64,000 nt of DNA, taken from contig JAJFUB010000043.1 in assembly GCA_021372615.1 (NCBI GenBank), positions 1 to 64,000 of the forward strand, in the 5' to 3' direction. Shown here piece by piece: positions 43,929 through 51,744 of this stretch. The stretch's first letter is position 1; each line of letters starts with the position of its first letter. The position numbers and the translations under genes were made by a program. The notes beneath the pieces are model-generated. The model did not search any database and had not been told where the DNA came from. It saw only the letters and a program-made list of their open reading frames with translations. The stretch is from a bacterium. GTDB taxonomy: Bacteria > Armatimonadota > Zipacnadia > Zipacnadales > UBA11051.

Positions 43929-44507
43929 CTAGCCCAGCACCCGCCTCATCCGCGGCCGCAGTTGCCGCACGACCACCACTGCCGCTGCCGTCTTCAGCGC
44001 GTCCCCCGGCAGGAACGGCAGGGCGCCCAGTTGCAGGGCTCTCACCCAGTCCTGCCCGGTATAGGCGCTCAGCCAGAGCGATCCGCACAGCAGGATGACC
44101 AGGCTGCCGCCGGCCGCCCCCGCGACGAGCCAGAGCGCCGTCCCGCCCCGTTCCGCAAGGCGCACCGCCAGGCCCATGACCACCGCTGCCAGCACAAAGC
44201 CCAGCACGTAGCCGCCGGTTGGTCCGACGAAGCTCGGGCCGGCCATCACCGACAGTCCCAGCAGGCTGAGCAGCAGGTAGCCTGTCGCCGACACAAAGCC
44301 CAGCCGCGCCCCCAACAGGCCGCCGGCCAGCAACGCCACCAGCGTCTGCAGCGTGAGCGGCACCGGGGTGAAGGGCAGGGGAATCTTCAGGTGCGCGCCG
44401 GCGACCATCGCTACCGTGAACGTCGCCGCCAGCCCCACCTCCAGCGCGATCTGCGTCGTCAGCGGCCGGTCGGCGGCCATCGTGTCGGTCATCTCACGTT
44501 CGTGCAT
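43929..44507 (-). CDS. bioY: Biotin transporter BioY (ECF S-component)
   Basis: 192 residues with six predicted membrane helices. BioY hallmarks are present: IPLPFTPVPLTLQTLVALLAG in the first third, PTGGYVLGF in the middle and the end segment LGALPFLPGDALKTAAAVVVV. BioY binds biotin at the outer face and passes it in alone or with the shared energising module EcfAA'T; no ECF ATPase genes are nearby, so it may work solo or with a remote module. First gene of the minus-strand operon with sirtuin, GNAT and amidohydrolase genes. No BirA operator was recognised in the 67-base divergent spacer to the sialidase-like gene. Confidence 0.9.
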   Translation of the reverse strand: MHEREMTDTMAADRPLTTQIALEVGLAATFTVAMVAGAHLKIPLPFTPVPLTLQTLVALLAGGLLGARLGFVSATGYLLLSLLGLSVMAGPSFVGPTGGYVLGFVLAAVVMGLAVRLAERGGTALWLVAGAAGGSLVILLCGSLWLSAYTGQDWVRALQLGALPFLPGDALKTAAAVVVVRQLRPRMRRVLG

Positions 44508-44574
44508 CGGGTTCGCTCCAGACTGCCGGCGTGTGGGACAGGACGACGCCGCTCCGGCGGCGAAACGTCAGGCC

Positions 44575-45510
44575 ATGAACATCGTGCAGCAGTCACTTGT
44601 CTTCGACAACCTGCCCGGTCGTCCGTCGAGCCACTGCGCTACGCTGACGGAGACGGCCGACGGCTCGGTTCTGGCGGCCTGGTACAGCGGTACCCATGAG
44701 GGGCACACGGATGTCGCCATCATGGCCGCCCACTACGGCTCGGAGGGCTGGTCAAGCCCTGTCTGTTGGCATGACACGCCGGGCCTGTCGGACGGCAACC
44801 CCCTGCTCTACACCTTGCCCGACGGCACGGTCATCCTCTGGTTCGTCACCATCCAGGGCCAGGGCTGGGACACGGCACGACCCTACTGGCAGCGCTCGCA
44901 CGATGGCGGCCGTACGTGGACCGCGCCGGAACGCTTCAGCGACCGCGACGGGCTCATGTTCCGGTGCCGCCCCCTGCAGCTTTCGTCGGGCCGGACCATC
45001 GTGCCGGCCTACGACGAGATCACCTGGGAGGGCCTGCCGCTGCTGTCCGATGACGATGGGCAGAACTGGCGGGAGGCTGGCCGCATGGTCGCCCCGCCCG
45101 GCTGCATCCAGCCGGCGATCGTGGAACTGGACGACGGCTCGCTGCTGGCGGTCCTGCGCACCGGCGGCGACGGCGGCTGCCTGTGGGAGAGCCGCTCGGC
45201 GGACGGTGGTGAGACCTGGTCGCCCGGCGTGGCCATGGACCTGCCGAATCCCAATGCGGGCGTGGACCTGGTGCGCCTGGTGGACGGCCGACTGCTTCTG
45301 GCGTACAATCCCCTGTCGAGGGGACGCCATCGCTTGGCCCTCGCCGTAGCCAATGGACAGGCCCGCCACTGGCGCAGCCTGGACCTGGAGAACGAGCCGG
45401 GCCAGGAGTTCTCCTATCCCGCTCTCGTGCAGGCCCGGTCGGGATTGTGTCATCTACTATACACGTACCGCCGCGAGAGTATCAAGCACGTCATCATTGA
45501 CCCGGAGTAG
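44575..45510 (+). CDS. Sialidase-like BNR-repeat protein, cytosolic
   Basis: 311 residues; the ATG at 44575 is the first plausible start not inside bioY and has only a weak AGG ribosome binding site. No signal peptide. Asp-box (BNR) repeats SHDGGRTW, SDDDGQNW and SADGGETW mark a six-bladed propeller like the sialidase superfamily (BNR repeat-like / PF13088). RxP-like and E/Y catalytic residues of true sialidases cannot be assigned with confidence. Such intracellular proteins in planctomycete-like genomes are often annotated as sialidase or exo-alpha-sialidase without proof. The Pycsar-TM-like gene starts within 24 bases, probably co-transcribed. Confidence 0.8.
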   Translation: MNIVQQSLVFDNLPGRPSSHCATLTETADGSVLAAWYSGTHEGHTDVAIMAAHYGSEGWSSPVCWHDTPGLSDGNPLLYTLPDGTVILWFVTIQGQGWDTARPYWQRSHDGGRTWTAPERFSDRDGLMFRCRPLQLSSGRTIVPAYDEITWEGLPLLSDDDGQNWREAGRMVAPPGCIQPAIVELDDGSLLAVLRTGGDGGCLWESRSADGGETWSPGVAMDLPNPNAGVDLVRLVDGRLLLAYNPLSRGRHRLALAVANGQARHWRSLDLENEPGQEFSYPALVQARSGLCHLLYTYRRESIKHVIIDPE

Positions 45511-45534
45511 ATGCCGGCTAGGGGACTTGGCCTG

Positions 45535-46056
45535 ATGAACGTCACCGACAGCCAGGACTTCACGCGGCAGGAGCGCCTGACGTTCCTGCACCGCTGCTAC
45601 CAGCAGATGGACGAGCAGGTACGCTACTCGAACCAGAAGGCCTCGTACATCCTGACTACCGTCGGCGCGGTCTTCGTGGGCTGTGGCGCAGCCCTCCTGG
45701 GCCCCAAGATTGGCAACCCCATGGACATCGCGCTGCTGATCTCCGGGCTGGTGCTGTGCGGCGCTGCCGGAGCCGCCTCGTGTGTCGCCATCTTCCCCAT
45801 CATCCGCCACCGCCAGGGCTCCACGGCCCGCTCGCTGATGTTCTTCGGCAGCATCTCGCGCATGTCGGTCCACGAGTATGTGGAGGCCGTGCGCGGGTTG
45901 ACCGAGGGGCAGATCGAGGAGGAGCTGGCCCGGCAGATCCACACCCTCTCGTGCCTGGCACAGGAGAAGTACCACTGGGTGCGCATCTCGACGGCCATCC
46001 TCGCCCCGAGCATGCTCCTGCTCTTCGGCGCCTTCATCGGCATCTTCACACGCTAG
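45535..46056 (+). CDS. Pycsar effector-like membrane protein (PycTM/DUF5706 type), orphan
   Basis: 173 residues from the ATG at 45535, favoured because AGGGGA lies nine bases upstream; an in-frame ATG at 45511, directly after the previous stop, would add eight residues. An N-terminal helix, then the family signature SNQKASYILTTVGAVF on the first membrane helix, a second helix (IALLISGLVLCGAAGAAS), a soluble stretch with RSLMFFGSISRMSVHEY, a helix with QIHTLSCLAQEKYHWVR and a last membrane helix (LAPSMLLLFGAFIGI). This layout matches the PycTM effectors of Pycsar antiphage systems, which disrupt membranes on sensing cCMP or cUMP. No uridylate/cytidylate cyclase gene lies beside it, so a defence role is not shown. 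A strong hairpin follows 26 bases after the stop. Confidence 0.7.
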   Translation: MNVTDSQDFTRQERLTFLHRCYQQMDEQVRYSNQKASYILTTVGAVFVGCGAALLGPKIGNPMDIALLISGLVLCGAAGAASCVAIFPIIRHRQGSTARSLMFFGSISRMSVHEYVEAVRGLTEGQIEEELARQIHTLSCLAQEKYHWVRISTAILAPSMLLLFGAFIGIFTR

Positions 46057-46082
46057 ACCAGACCGCGTTCGACAGACAGCAC

Positions 46083-46111
46083 AACGGCGGGCCCATGGTG
46101 GGCCCGCCGTT
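46083..46111. terminator. Bidirectional hairpin between convergent genes
   Basis: A 13-bp perfect stem AACGGCGGGCCCA / TGGGCCCGCCGTT with loop TGG lies midway between the stops of the Pycsar-TM-like gene and the caspase-like gene. The A/T pairs at the base of the stem and the position serve both directions; a U-run is absent. Confidence 0.75.
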
Positions 46112-46141
46112 GCCGGTTCTCATGCTCGCGACCTGGCGTCC

Positions 46142-48436
46142 TCACTTGCGCAGGGGCGTGATGAAGCTGGCGCTGTTCCCGGAAGCGTCCCGGGCCCGCA
46201 CGCGCACCAGGTACTGACCGGCCGGGGTGGACAGGCCCGAGTTGCTCTTGCCGTTCCACAGCAAGGTGCTGACTCCGGCCTCAGCGTCCACCGGCGCCAG
46301 GACACGGATTACCCGTCCGGCGATGTTCGTGATGACGGCCTCAACGTTCGCCGCCGTGGACAGGTTCAGTCTGATCTCGGCTCCGCCGGACACGGACTGC
46401 GCCACAGCCGTCACCACCAGCGGTCGGGCGATCGCCGCCGTGCCGCCGGTCCGGAAGGTGAACTTGTCCCCATACCACTTGACCCCGCCGGTGTTCAGCA
46501 CCAGACCGGGCGCCACCTCGACCGTGTACAGGCTATCCGCCCGCAGGGCGGAGGTGGGATTGAAGCACATGACCATGTTGGGGGTCGGCCAGGTGAAGGC
46601 GCCGGGCACCGCATTTCCGGCCGGGTCCTTGAGCTTGAACAGGCTCTCGGCGCTCGCCTGGTTCACCGTCCACGTCCAGGTGATCGTCAGATCAGCCGTC
46701 TGGTTCACACCGGTGGCCCCGCGCGCGGGCACCGTCGCACTCATCAGGGGAACCAGGTCGGCGAACTCCAGCTCGTTGGGGTACCCGTCCCACATGTCCA
46801 CCGTCTGGTACGGGTCCACCCGTGGTCGCACGTAGGTGTACAGCTCCTCGGCCGACACGAAACCGTTCTGGTTCAGGTCCGCGTACGAGTTGCTGAGGCC
46901 CTCCACCAGGTAGTACGTGAAGAGGCCGTTCTGCAGGGCGTCGAACTCGTAGGAGTACTCATAGTCGCGACAGGCGGTGACCACGACGCCACCGTTGAGG
47001 TCATCCAGGTCGCGCGCCTGCACCTCCTCCTGGCCCTCCGGAGCGAAGTCGAAGAACTGGTGGGAGCCGCCCTGGACCCCGACGCCGCGGATCTGTCCGC
47101 CCGAGAAGCACGTGTCCAGCAGCACCACGTACTTGCGGGTCCTCAGGGCGCGGAACCACAGGCTCAGTTCGTCGTCCCGGATGAATCTGTTACTCGTCAG
47201 CTCATAGGTACACAGGGACTCGTCAATGCCGTCGTATAGCTCATCATACGGAGGCAGATCCCACTCAGTCGTACCGTGGCTGCTCTGGTAGAACAGCACG
47301 ATGTCATCGGCGTCGGCCGACGTGACCAGCCAGGTGATCCCTGCCATGATCGCCGCCTTGGTCGCCTGGGAGTTCAGCAAGACGCGGATATTCGCCGATG
47401 ACCAGCCACAGGCCGTCAGCCAGTTGTGCACGTCCGCGGCGTCGTCGTCGCAATACGACAGATTGGCGCCGGGGTCATCATACTCCGAGATGCCCACCAC
47501 CAGGGCATAGCGGTTGACCACCCCATCTCCGGTACGGTACCTCGCCAAGAAGCTCGCGATCACGTTGCCCCCCGGGGTGATCGTGACGGACTTCGAGGCG
47601 GGCGTGAAGGTGTAGCCAGGCATGTGGGGAGCGACCACGTACGTCCCAACGGGGAGAATCTTGCTGTAGTTGCCGTCCCCCTTCGTGTACATCTCGGTCG
47701 CCGCGTAGACCAGGTTCTGGGTGAAAGTCAGACAGGCGCCGTGCAGGGGGCGGCCAGCGGGGCCCATGAGGCGACCGCGCACCACCCCGCCCTGCGCCCC
47801 GCTGATCGTGACGTCGTCCACGTATGAGCCCACATCCGTGACGCTGCTGTCCGACTGGAACACCAGCGCGAACCAGACCTGGCTCTTGCCGGTGTAGTCA
47901 CCGATGTTCGGGTCTGTCATGGAGACCGTCTTCTGCTCCCAGCCCGCCGTGTCCGCGTCGAAGTACGTCCCCCAGAAGTTCAGCCCGTCGGTGCTGAACC
48001 CGGCGAACGTGTAGTCCCAGTAGTCCTCAATCTGGCTCTGGAGCTGGAACACCGCCTGGCCGCTGACCAGGTCCGCCGTACTGAAGGGACCAAGAATCAG
48101 CCACTCGTTTGAGTCGTTCGGGTACGGCCCCGTGTCCGGCGCGACATCCTGCACGCAGTACGCACTATACGTGCCGGTCTTGGCCTGAGAGCTGGTCCGC
48201 CCCCAGTAGTCAGTGTCGCTCCACTCGCCCGGCCAGGTGGCCTCGAAACCATCGGTGAACGGAAGGGTGGCCTTGGTGGCGCGATGCACGGCGTGGGCCG
48301 GCGCCTTCAACTGGCCGTACCGGGGCCCCTTGTGCACCACCGGCGGCTTGCCCTTCGCGGCAGATGCAGCCGACCAGACCCCCACCATCAATACGGCGCA
48401 CGACAGAACCAGCGCGACACAGCGTCTCCCTGACAT
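46142..48436 (-). CDS. Secreted metacaspase-like protease (C14) with adhesion-type modules
   Basis: 764 residues from the ATG at 48436, with GGGAGG seven bases upstream and a signal peptide (VALVLSCAVLMVGVWSAASAA). Residues about 60-215 are a MAM-like jelly roll (GFEATWPGEWSDTDYW, FAGFSTDGLNFWG). A carboxypeptidase-regulatory-like domain (about 220-295) precedes the caspase domain (about 305-545): RYALVVGISEYDDPG opens it, YQSSHGTTEW holds the catalytic His and VLLDTCFSGGQIRG the catalytic Cys. An Ig-like module with VPARGATGVNQTADLT and a FlgD-type Ig end (GRVIRVLAPVDA, LLWNGKSNSG) follow. Metacaspases and orthocaspases cleave after Arg/Lys. The terminal FlgD-like domain resembles export or anchoring domains. 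The gene has its own sigma-70 promoter and a leader of about 295 bases. Confidence 0.85.
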   Translation of the reverse strand: MSGRRCVALVLSCAVLMVGVWSAASAAKGKPPVVHKGPRYGQLKAPAHAVHRATKATLPFTDGFEATWPGEWSDTDYWGRTSSQAKTGTYSAYCVQDVAPDTGPYPNDSNEWLILGPFSTADLVSGQAVFQLQSQIEDYWDYTFAGFSTDGLNFWGTYFDADTAGWEQKTVSMTDPNIGDYTGKSQVWFALVFQSDSSVTDVGSYVDDVTISGAQGGVVRGRLMGPAGRPLHGACLTFTQNLVYAATEMYTKGDGNYSKILPVGTYVVAPHMPGYTFTPASKSVTITPGGNVIASFLARYRTGDGVVNRYALVVGISEYDDPGANLSYCDDDAADVHNWLTACGWSSANIRVLLNSQATKAAIMAGITWLVTSADADDIVLFYQSSHGTTEWDLPPYDELYDGIDESLCTYELTSNRFIRDDELSLWFRALRTRKYVVLLDTCFSGGQIRGVGVQGGSHQFFDFAPEGQEEVQARDLDDLNGGVVVTACRDYEYSYEFDALQNGLFTYYLVEGLSNSYADLNQNGFVSAEELYTYVRPRVDPYQTVDMWDGYPNELEFADLVPLMSATVPARGATGVNQTADLTITWTWTVNQASAESLFKLKDPAGNAVPGAFTWPTPNMVMCFNPTSALRADSLYTVEVAPGLVLNTGGVKWYGDKFTFRTGGTAAIARPLVVTAVAQSVSGGAEIRLNLSTAANVEAVITNIAGRVIRVLAPVDAEAGVSTLLWNGKSNSGLSTPAGQYLVRVRARDASGNSASFITPLRK

Positions 48437-48437
48437 G

Positions 48438-48480
48438 CGACAACCTCCCTTTGTGGCGTCGCTTGCGACGCCCGTTGTCG
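48438..48480 (-). promoter_or_regulatory. Leader stem-loop enclosing the ribosome binding site of the caspase-like gene
   Basis: On the minus strand CGACAAC (48480-48474) can pair with GTTGTCG (48444-48438). Inside lies a hairpin of GGCGTCGC / GCGACGCC arms (48472-48455) and then the GGGAGG ribosome binding site (48449-48444). The start codon at 48436 follows by one base. The fold would hold the ribosome binding site in an internal loop closed by the outer stem, as in translational switches or RNA thermometers. This is read by eye; no energy was computed. Confidence 0.5.
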
Positions 48481-48483
48481 GTC

Positions 48484-48507
48484 CCGCACCGGCGCAGGCC
48501 GGTGCGG
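48484..48507. repeat. 10-bp-stem palindrome in the caspase-like gene leader
   Basis: CCGCACCGGC (48484-48493) and GCCGGTGCGG (48498-48507) form a perfect stem with a GCAG loop. It lies directly upstream of the stem-loop around the ribosome binding site and could be a leader terminator or one more REP-like palindrome. Confidence 0.65.
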
Positions 48508-48737
48508 CAGTAGCCCAAGCAGAAGACTCAGCGCGTCAGACTGTCCTACAGGTGCTCGTGAGGAGTGTGTGTTGCTGTGGTGTCGAAACGTCGTACCTTG
48601 CCGCAGCGTCCCGCCCGAGGGTCCAGTGAGGCCTGACCGGAGCGGGATGAGTCCGGACCCGGTGCTCTGGCACAACTGGCGCCCGCCGCGCCCCGGGCAG
48701 TCGGTACTTCGGGGCCAGGGGGCTCAGCTTCGACCGG

Positions 48738-48766
48738 AGTATAACAGGTGAGCGCGCCGCCGTCAA
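48738..48766 (-). promoter_or_regulatory. Sigma-70-type promoter of the caspase-like gene
   Basis: Read on the minus strand: TTGACG (48766-48761), 17-base spacer, TATACT (48743-48738). Both boxes match five of six consensus bases. Transcription would start near 48731, giving a leader of about 295 bases. The 383-base spacer 48437-48819 holds this promoter, the structured leader and no gene. Confidence 0.8.
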
Positions 48767-48819
48767 CAGCGCAGCGCCGTAGGGGGGAGCCTGCGGCTAT
48801 CGCCGGGAGACCGGCGCTG

Positions 48820-49917
48820 TCAGAGGGGGCGGTACGGCAGGAACCGGTGCTCGCACGGCGACCCGTAGGCCACCCACAGCGTCTGCTTCGCCACATCCGC
48901 CACGAACGACAGCAGCGTCATGCTGGGCTTGTCGTAGACCGTGTGGACGCACACGCCGGTATCCGCCCCGGGGAAGTGCGCGCGCTGGGCGACGTAGATG
49001 TCCGCGCGCTGCAGCGGCATGCCCCGCTCCCGGAGGATCTGCCGCGCCAGGTACGCCCGCGGGTCGCTCGTCTTCTGCTGCTCCTCGGTCAGGCCGTCCA
49101 GCTTCGGTGAGTGGTACGAGTTGGCGTGGACCAGGAAGCCCTCTGTCGGCTTGAGGACAGCCATCTCATGCGGTAGCGCCTCGACGCAGGCGATGCGGCC
49201 CTGGCTGTCGCCAATCGTGTAGTTCAGGCACAGCATCCGCGGCACGCGCTCCAGCAGCTTCAGTGCGTCAGGGGTGCTCGTCTGCTGCAGCAGCATCCGC
49301 GTCATGTAGTTGTAGGGCACGCCCGGCCCCGCCCAGTCGGACCGGCCCGAGGGGATGCTTGCGGCCGCCCGGTAGGGCAGGTAGTTGGCCGACACGCCGA
49401 TCCGCTCGGAAATCCCCGGCCGCCCGACGCAGCCGGCGAAGGCGACACAGCGGAAGCGCGGCCCCTGCGCCGGCTGGCCATGCAGCAGCACCAGGAAGGG
49501 CTGCCAAATCCGCCACCAATCCATGTTCCAGGCCACCAGCGAGCTGCCCTCATGCTCCACGGCGAAGCTCGTGCAGCCATCGGGGACGGTCGTCACGGCC
49601 TCCAGGTCCTTGCAGCCGCGCCAGGCGTGCACTTCGGAGGCGCAGTTGAGCCGGAAGATGTCCTCCACGCTCATCCCAGCCCCCGCCGCGATGCCCTCGG
49701 TCTCCTCATACAGGTCCGGCGCCTCGCGCTGGACGATGGGCATGGCCCCGCGCACGACCTCCCGCCCGGCCTCGTGGTACGCGGCAGGCATCATCATGTC
49801 ATCGAACTTGCGCACGAGTCGCTTGATGAGCGCCTGGCACCGCTTGCCGTGCGCCAGTCCCATCTCATACGGCGTGCCCGACATCTCGACGACGGCAAAG
49901 CGTGTGGCGGTGAGCAT
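48820..49917 (-). CDS. C45-family N-terminal nucleophile hydrolase (acyl-CoA:6-APA acyltransferase-like)
   Basis: 365 residues from the ATG at 49917; the ATG at 49926, in frame, is directly abutted by the GGGAG site, which is better spaced for 49917. No signal peptide. The sequence has the family layout: an N-terminal part with GTPYEMGLAHGKRCQ, helices with DDMMMPAAYHEAG, then DGCTSFAVEHEGSSLVAWNMDWW, where the Cys of GCTS is expected to become the new N-terminal nucleophile after self-cleavage. NYLPYRAA and LLERVPRMLCLNYTIGDSQGRI resemble the C45 peptidase / penicillin acyltransferase fold. Such enzymes hydrolyse or transfer amide bonds of unknown small substrates. The gene has its own likely promoter and lies downstream of three pseudopilin genes on the same strand, behind a terminator. 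Confidence 0.85.
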   Translation of the reverse strand: MLTATRFAVVEMSGTPYEMGLAHGKRCQALIKRLVRKFDDMMMPAAYHEAGREVVRGAMPIVQREAPDLYEETEGIAAGAGMSVEDIFRLNCASEVHAWRGCKDLEAVTTVPDGCTSFAVEHEGSSLVAWNMDWWRIWQPFLVLLHGQPAQGPRFRCVAFAGCVGRPGISERIGVSANYLPYRAAASIPSGRSDWAGPGVPYNYMTRMLLQQTSTPDALKLLERVPRMLCLNYTIGDSQGRIACVEALPHEMAVLKPTEGFLVHANSYHSPKLDGLTEEQQKTSDPRAYLARQILRERGMPLQRADIYVAQRAHFPGADTGVCVHTVYDKPSMTLLSFVADVAKQTLWVAYGSPCEHRFLPYRPL

Positions 49918-49963
49918 GTCTTTCATCTCCCGTGACGCGGTCGCGACGTCTGTGTGCAGCCTG

Positions 49964-49993
49964 AGCGTAGCCCGGCCCGGCGGGTCTCGTCAA
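49964..49993 (-). promoter_or_regulatory. Likely promoter of the C45-family gene
   Basis: Minus strand: TTGACG (49993-49988), 18-base spacer, TACGCT (49969-49964). The -35 box is good and the -10 box moderate (three of six). It sits between the terminator of the upstream pseudopilin gene and the start at 49917. Confidence 0.55.
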
Positions 49994-50005
49994 CCCCAAA
50001 GCAAC

Positions 50006-50034
50006 GACGGCCCGGCGAGGATCGCCGGGCCGTC
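50006..50034 (-). terminator. Hairpin terminator after the first pseudopilin gene
   Basis: A 13-bp perfect stem GACGGCCCGGCGA / TCGCCGGGCCGTC with loop GGA starts 19 bases after the stop of the minus-strand pseudopilin gene ending at 50054. The minus-strand sequence after it (GTTGCTTTG) is only moderately T-rich. Confidence 0.75.
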
Positions 50035-50053
50035 TTGATCGCCTGTACGAGGT

Positions 50054-50728
50054 CTAGTTGAGATCGAAGTAGGTGTTGGCACCACCCGCGTACAGCGTGT
50101 CGTACTTCATCGCCTTGGCATGGCCGTCGGCGAAGCTGGCATTGCCCATCTCGTTGTGGCGCACGCAGAAGTTGAAGTACACATAGCTCTGCGTGTTGGG
50201 CGTCGTGCCGCTACCCCAGCCGCTTGGGAAGTCGGAGCCATCCAGCTTGTCCGGCCGTCGCCCCCGCGAGGGATAGTACATGTCCCAGCAGCCCATGTAC
50301 GTGTTCACGGTCCCATCGGCCATCATGACCGTCTCGGCGGGCGTCTGGACGCCGGCCAGGGGCTGTCCCCACAGCAGGGAGTTGAAGGGGTAGCTGCGGC
50401 AACCGTTGTAACCGACATAGGACCTGATCGAGCAACTCGGGCAGTCGAACACCTGGGCATTCTTCACATAAGGCGCCAGTTGCTGGATGAAGCTGAAGTA
50501 GGGCGGTCCCTGCCCCCAGTCCGGGATGCGGCCCTTGATGAAACGCTCGTCGAAGTCCTGAACGTACTGCAGGTTGGCCAGGGCGAGCTGCTTGAGGTTC
50601 GACAGACAGCTCGACTGCCGGGCCTTCTCCCGGGCCTTGGCGAACACCGGGAAGAGGATCGCCGCCAGGATGGCGATGATCGCGATCACGACCAGCAATT
50701 CGATGAGGGTGAAGCCACGTCTCTGCAT
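50054..50728 (-). CDS. Type II pseudopilin-like protein with H-x9-DG motif (DUF1559-like), copy A
   Basis: 224 residues. The first residues [20 protein letters not shown] are a prepilin leader: a short basic tail, the G-F cleavage and methylation site, then a hydrophobic helix with Glu at position +5, followed by [22 protein letters not shown]. The globular part has paired Cys and aromatic residues and ends with [17 protein letters not shown], the H-x9-DG motif of DUF1559. Such proteins are processed by the prepilin peptidase PilD and assembled by, or exported with, type II secretion or type IV pilus machines; their abundance in planctomycetes and Armatimonadota is known, their role is not. 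AGGAGG lies nine bases upstream of the ATG at 50728. Gene A is 128 bases from copy B and is followed by a terminator. Confidence 0.9.
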   Translation of the reverse strand: MQRRGFTLIELLVVIAIIAILAAILFPVFAKAREKARQSSCLSNLKQLALANLQYVQDFDERFIKGRIPDWGQGPPYFSFIQQLAPYVKNAQVFDCPSCSIRSYVGYNGCRSYPFNSLLWGQPLAGVQTPAETVMMADGTVNTYMGCWDMYYPSRGRRPDKLDGSDFPSGWGSGTTPNTQSYVYFNFCVRHNEMGNASFADGHAKAMKYDTLYAGGANTYFDLN

Positions 50729-50759
50729 TGCACTTGCCTCCTGTCGAGATATGTCTCAA

Positions 50760-50780
50760 CGCCGGCCCTGAGGCCTGGCG
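50760..50780 (-). promoter_or_regulatory. 5' hairpin of pseudopilin copy A
   Basis: CGCCGGCC-CTGA-GGCC-T-GGCG forms a stem with a single bulge, 32 bases upstream of the start at 50728. A second small palindrome, GTTGAGA-CATA-TCTCGAC on the minus strand (about 50742-50759), lies between it and the AGGAGG site. Copies B and C have hairpins at nearly the same distance. Confidence 0.5.
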
Positions 50781-50812
50781 CTCTGTCCCTGCTCTCCCCA
50801 CTGGAGGTCGCC

Positions 50813-50836
50813 GCACGACACCTGCGGGCGTCGTGC
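50813..50836 (-). terminator. Hairpin after pseudopilin copy B
   Basis: GCACGAC (50813-50819) and GTCGTGC (50830-50836) form a 7-bp stem with a 10-base loop, 19 bases after the copy B stop at 50856 on the minus strand. No T-run follows, so the call is moderate. Confidence 0.5.
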
Positions 50837-50855
50837 CGACGCGGCCATTGCCCGG

Positions 50856-51515
50856 CTAGTTGCTGTCAAACCAGGTGTTCGCGCCGCCCGCATAGAGCGT
50901 CTCGTACTTCATGGTCTTGGCATGCCCGTCCATGAAGCTCGCATTGCCCATGTCGTTGTGGCGCTCGCAGAAGTTCATGTAGACCCAGGCCTGCGTGTTC
51001 ACCGGGGTGGTGCCACCCCACGTGGCGTAGTCGCCGCCGTTGAGCTTGTCTATGCGGTGCCCGTTGGAGGCGCGGAACAGCGACCACGCGCCATTGTAGG
51101 TGTTCACCGTCGCGTCGCCCATCATGATGGTCTCGGCCGGGGAGTTGATGGTGCCGATGGCGGCGCCGAACTGCATGTTGTTGAAGGCATAGCTGCGGCA
51201 GCCGTTGTAGATCACAGTTGACCGCACACTCTGGCTCGGACAGTCGAAGACCTGCGCGTTCTTCACGTACGGCTCAAGCTCGGTGATGAAGCTGTAGCGG
51301 GGCGTGGTAGCCATGTAGGCCAGCGGCCACCGCTCGTCATAGTCCTGCGAGTACTGCATGCAGGCCAGCGCAAGCTGCTTGAGGTTCGACAGGCAGCTTG
51401 ACTGGCGCGCCTTCTCGCGTGCCTTGGCGAATACCGGAAACAGGATCGCCGCCAGAATGGCGATGATCGCGATGACAACCAACAACTCGATAAGGGTGAA
51501 GCCACGCCTCTGCAT
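50856..51515 (-). CDS. Type II pseudopilin-like protein with H-x9-DG motif, copy B
   Basis: 219 residues from the ATG at 51515, which has AGGAGAG seven bases upstream; a longer frame adds 13 residues that would destroy the prepilin leader. The leader [12 protein letters not shown] and the [26 protein letters not shown] segment are identical or nearly so to copy A. The globular domain is also close: both have FDCPSxSxRSxxxYNGCRSY, the [20 protein letters not shown] / [17 protein letters not shown] segment and an ending [17 protein letters not shown]...[13 protein letters not shown] and B therefore come from a recent tandem duplication. Both have four or more Cys that may form disulphides in the exported protein. 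Confidence 0.9.
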   Translation of the reverse strand: MQRRGFTLIELLVVIAIIAILAAILFPVFAKAREKARQSSCLSNLKQLALACMQYSQDYDERWPLAYMATTPRYSFITELEPYVKNAQVFDCPSQSVRSTVIYNGCRSYAFNNMQFGAAIGTINSPAETIMMGDATVNTYNGAWSLFRASNGHRIDKLNGGDYATWGGTTPVNTQAWVYMNFCERHNDMGNASFMDGHAKTMKYETLYAGGANTWFDSN

Positions 51516-51545
51516 GATGTTCTCTCCTCGGGACATGGACTGGCA

Positions 51546-51564
51546 GGCACACACTCCGTGTGCC
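51546..51564 (-). promoter_or_regulatory. 5' hairpin of pseudopilin copy B
   Basis: GGCACAC and GTGTGCC form a 7-bp perfect stem around ACTCC, 31 bases upstream of the start at 51515. Position and size match the hairpins before copies A and C. Confidence 0.5.
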
Positions 51565-51744
51565 GCTCTGTGGAACGCCCCCTCGACCTCCGCGACTGTG
51601 GTTGCTCAACACCACCTTTCATTTCTGTCGCTACGCCCCATCTGCCTATGACGCCCCCGCACGCTTCGCGGTAGACGCCCGCAAGAAGCTCCGGGGTCTC
51701 GCGTCCTGTCGCGCCGCGCAACATCGGCCGCCCGGCCATGCCCG

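Noticed and set aside
45511-46056. Complete Pycsar defence system
   Set aside because: Only the effector-like protein is present; no pyrimidine cyclase gene lies in the flanking genes.
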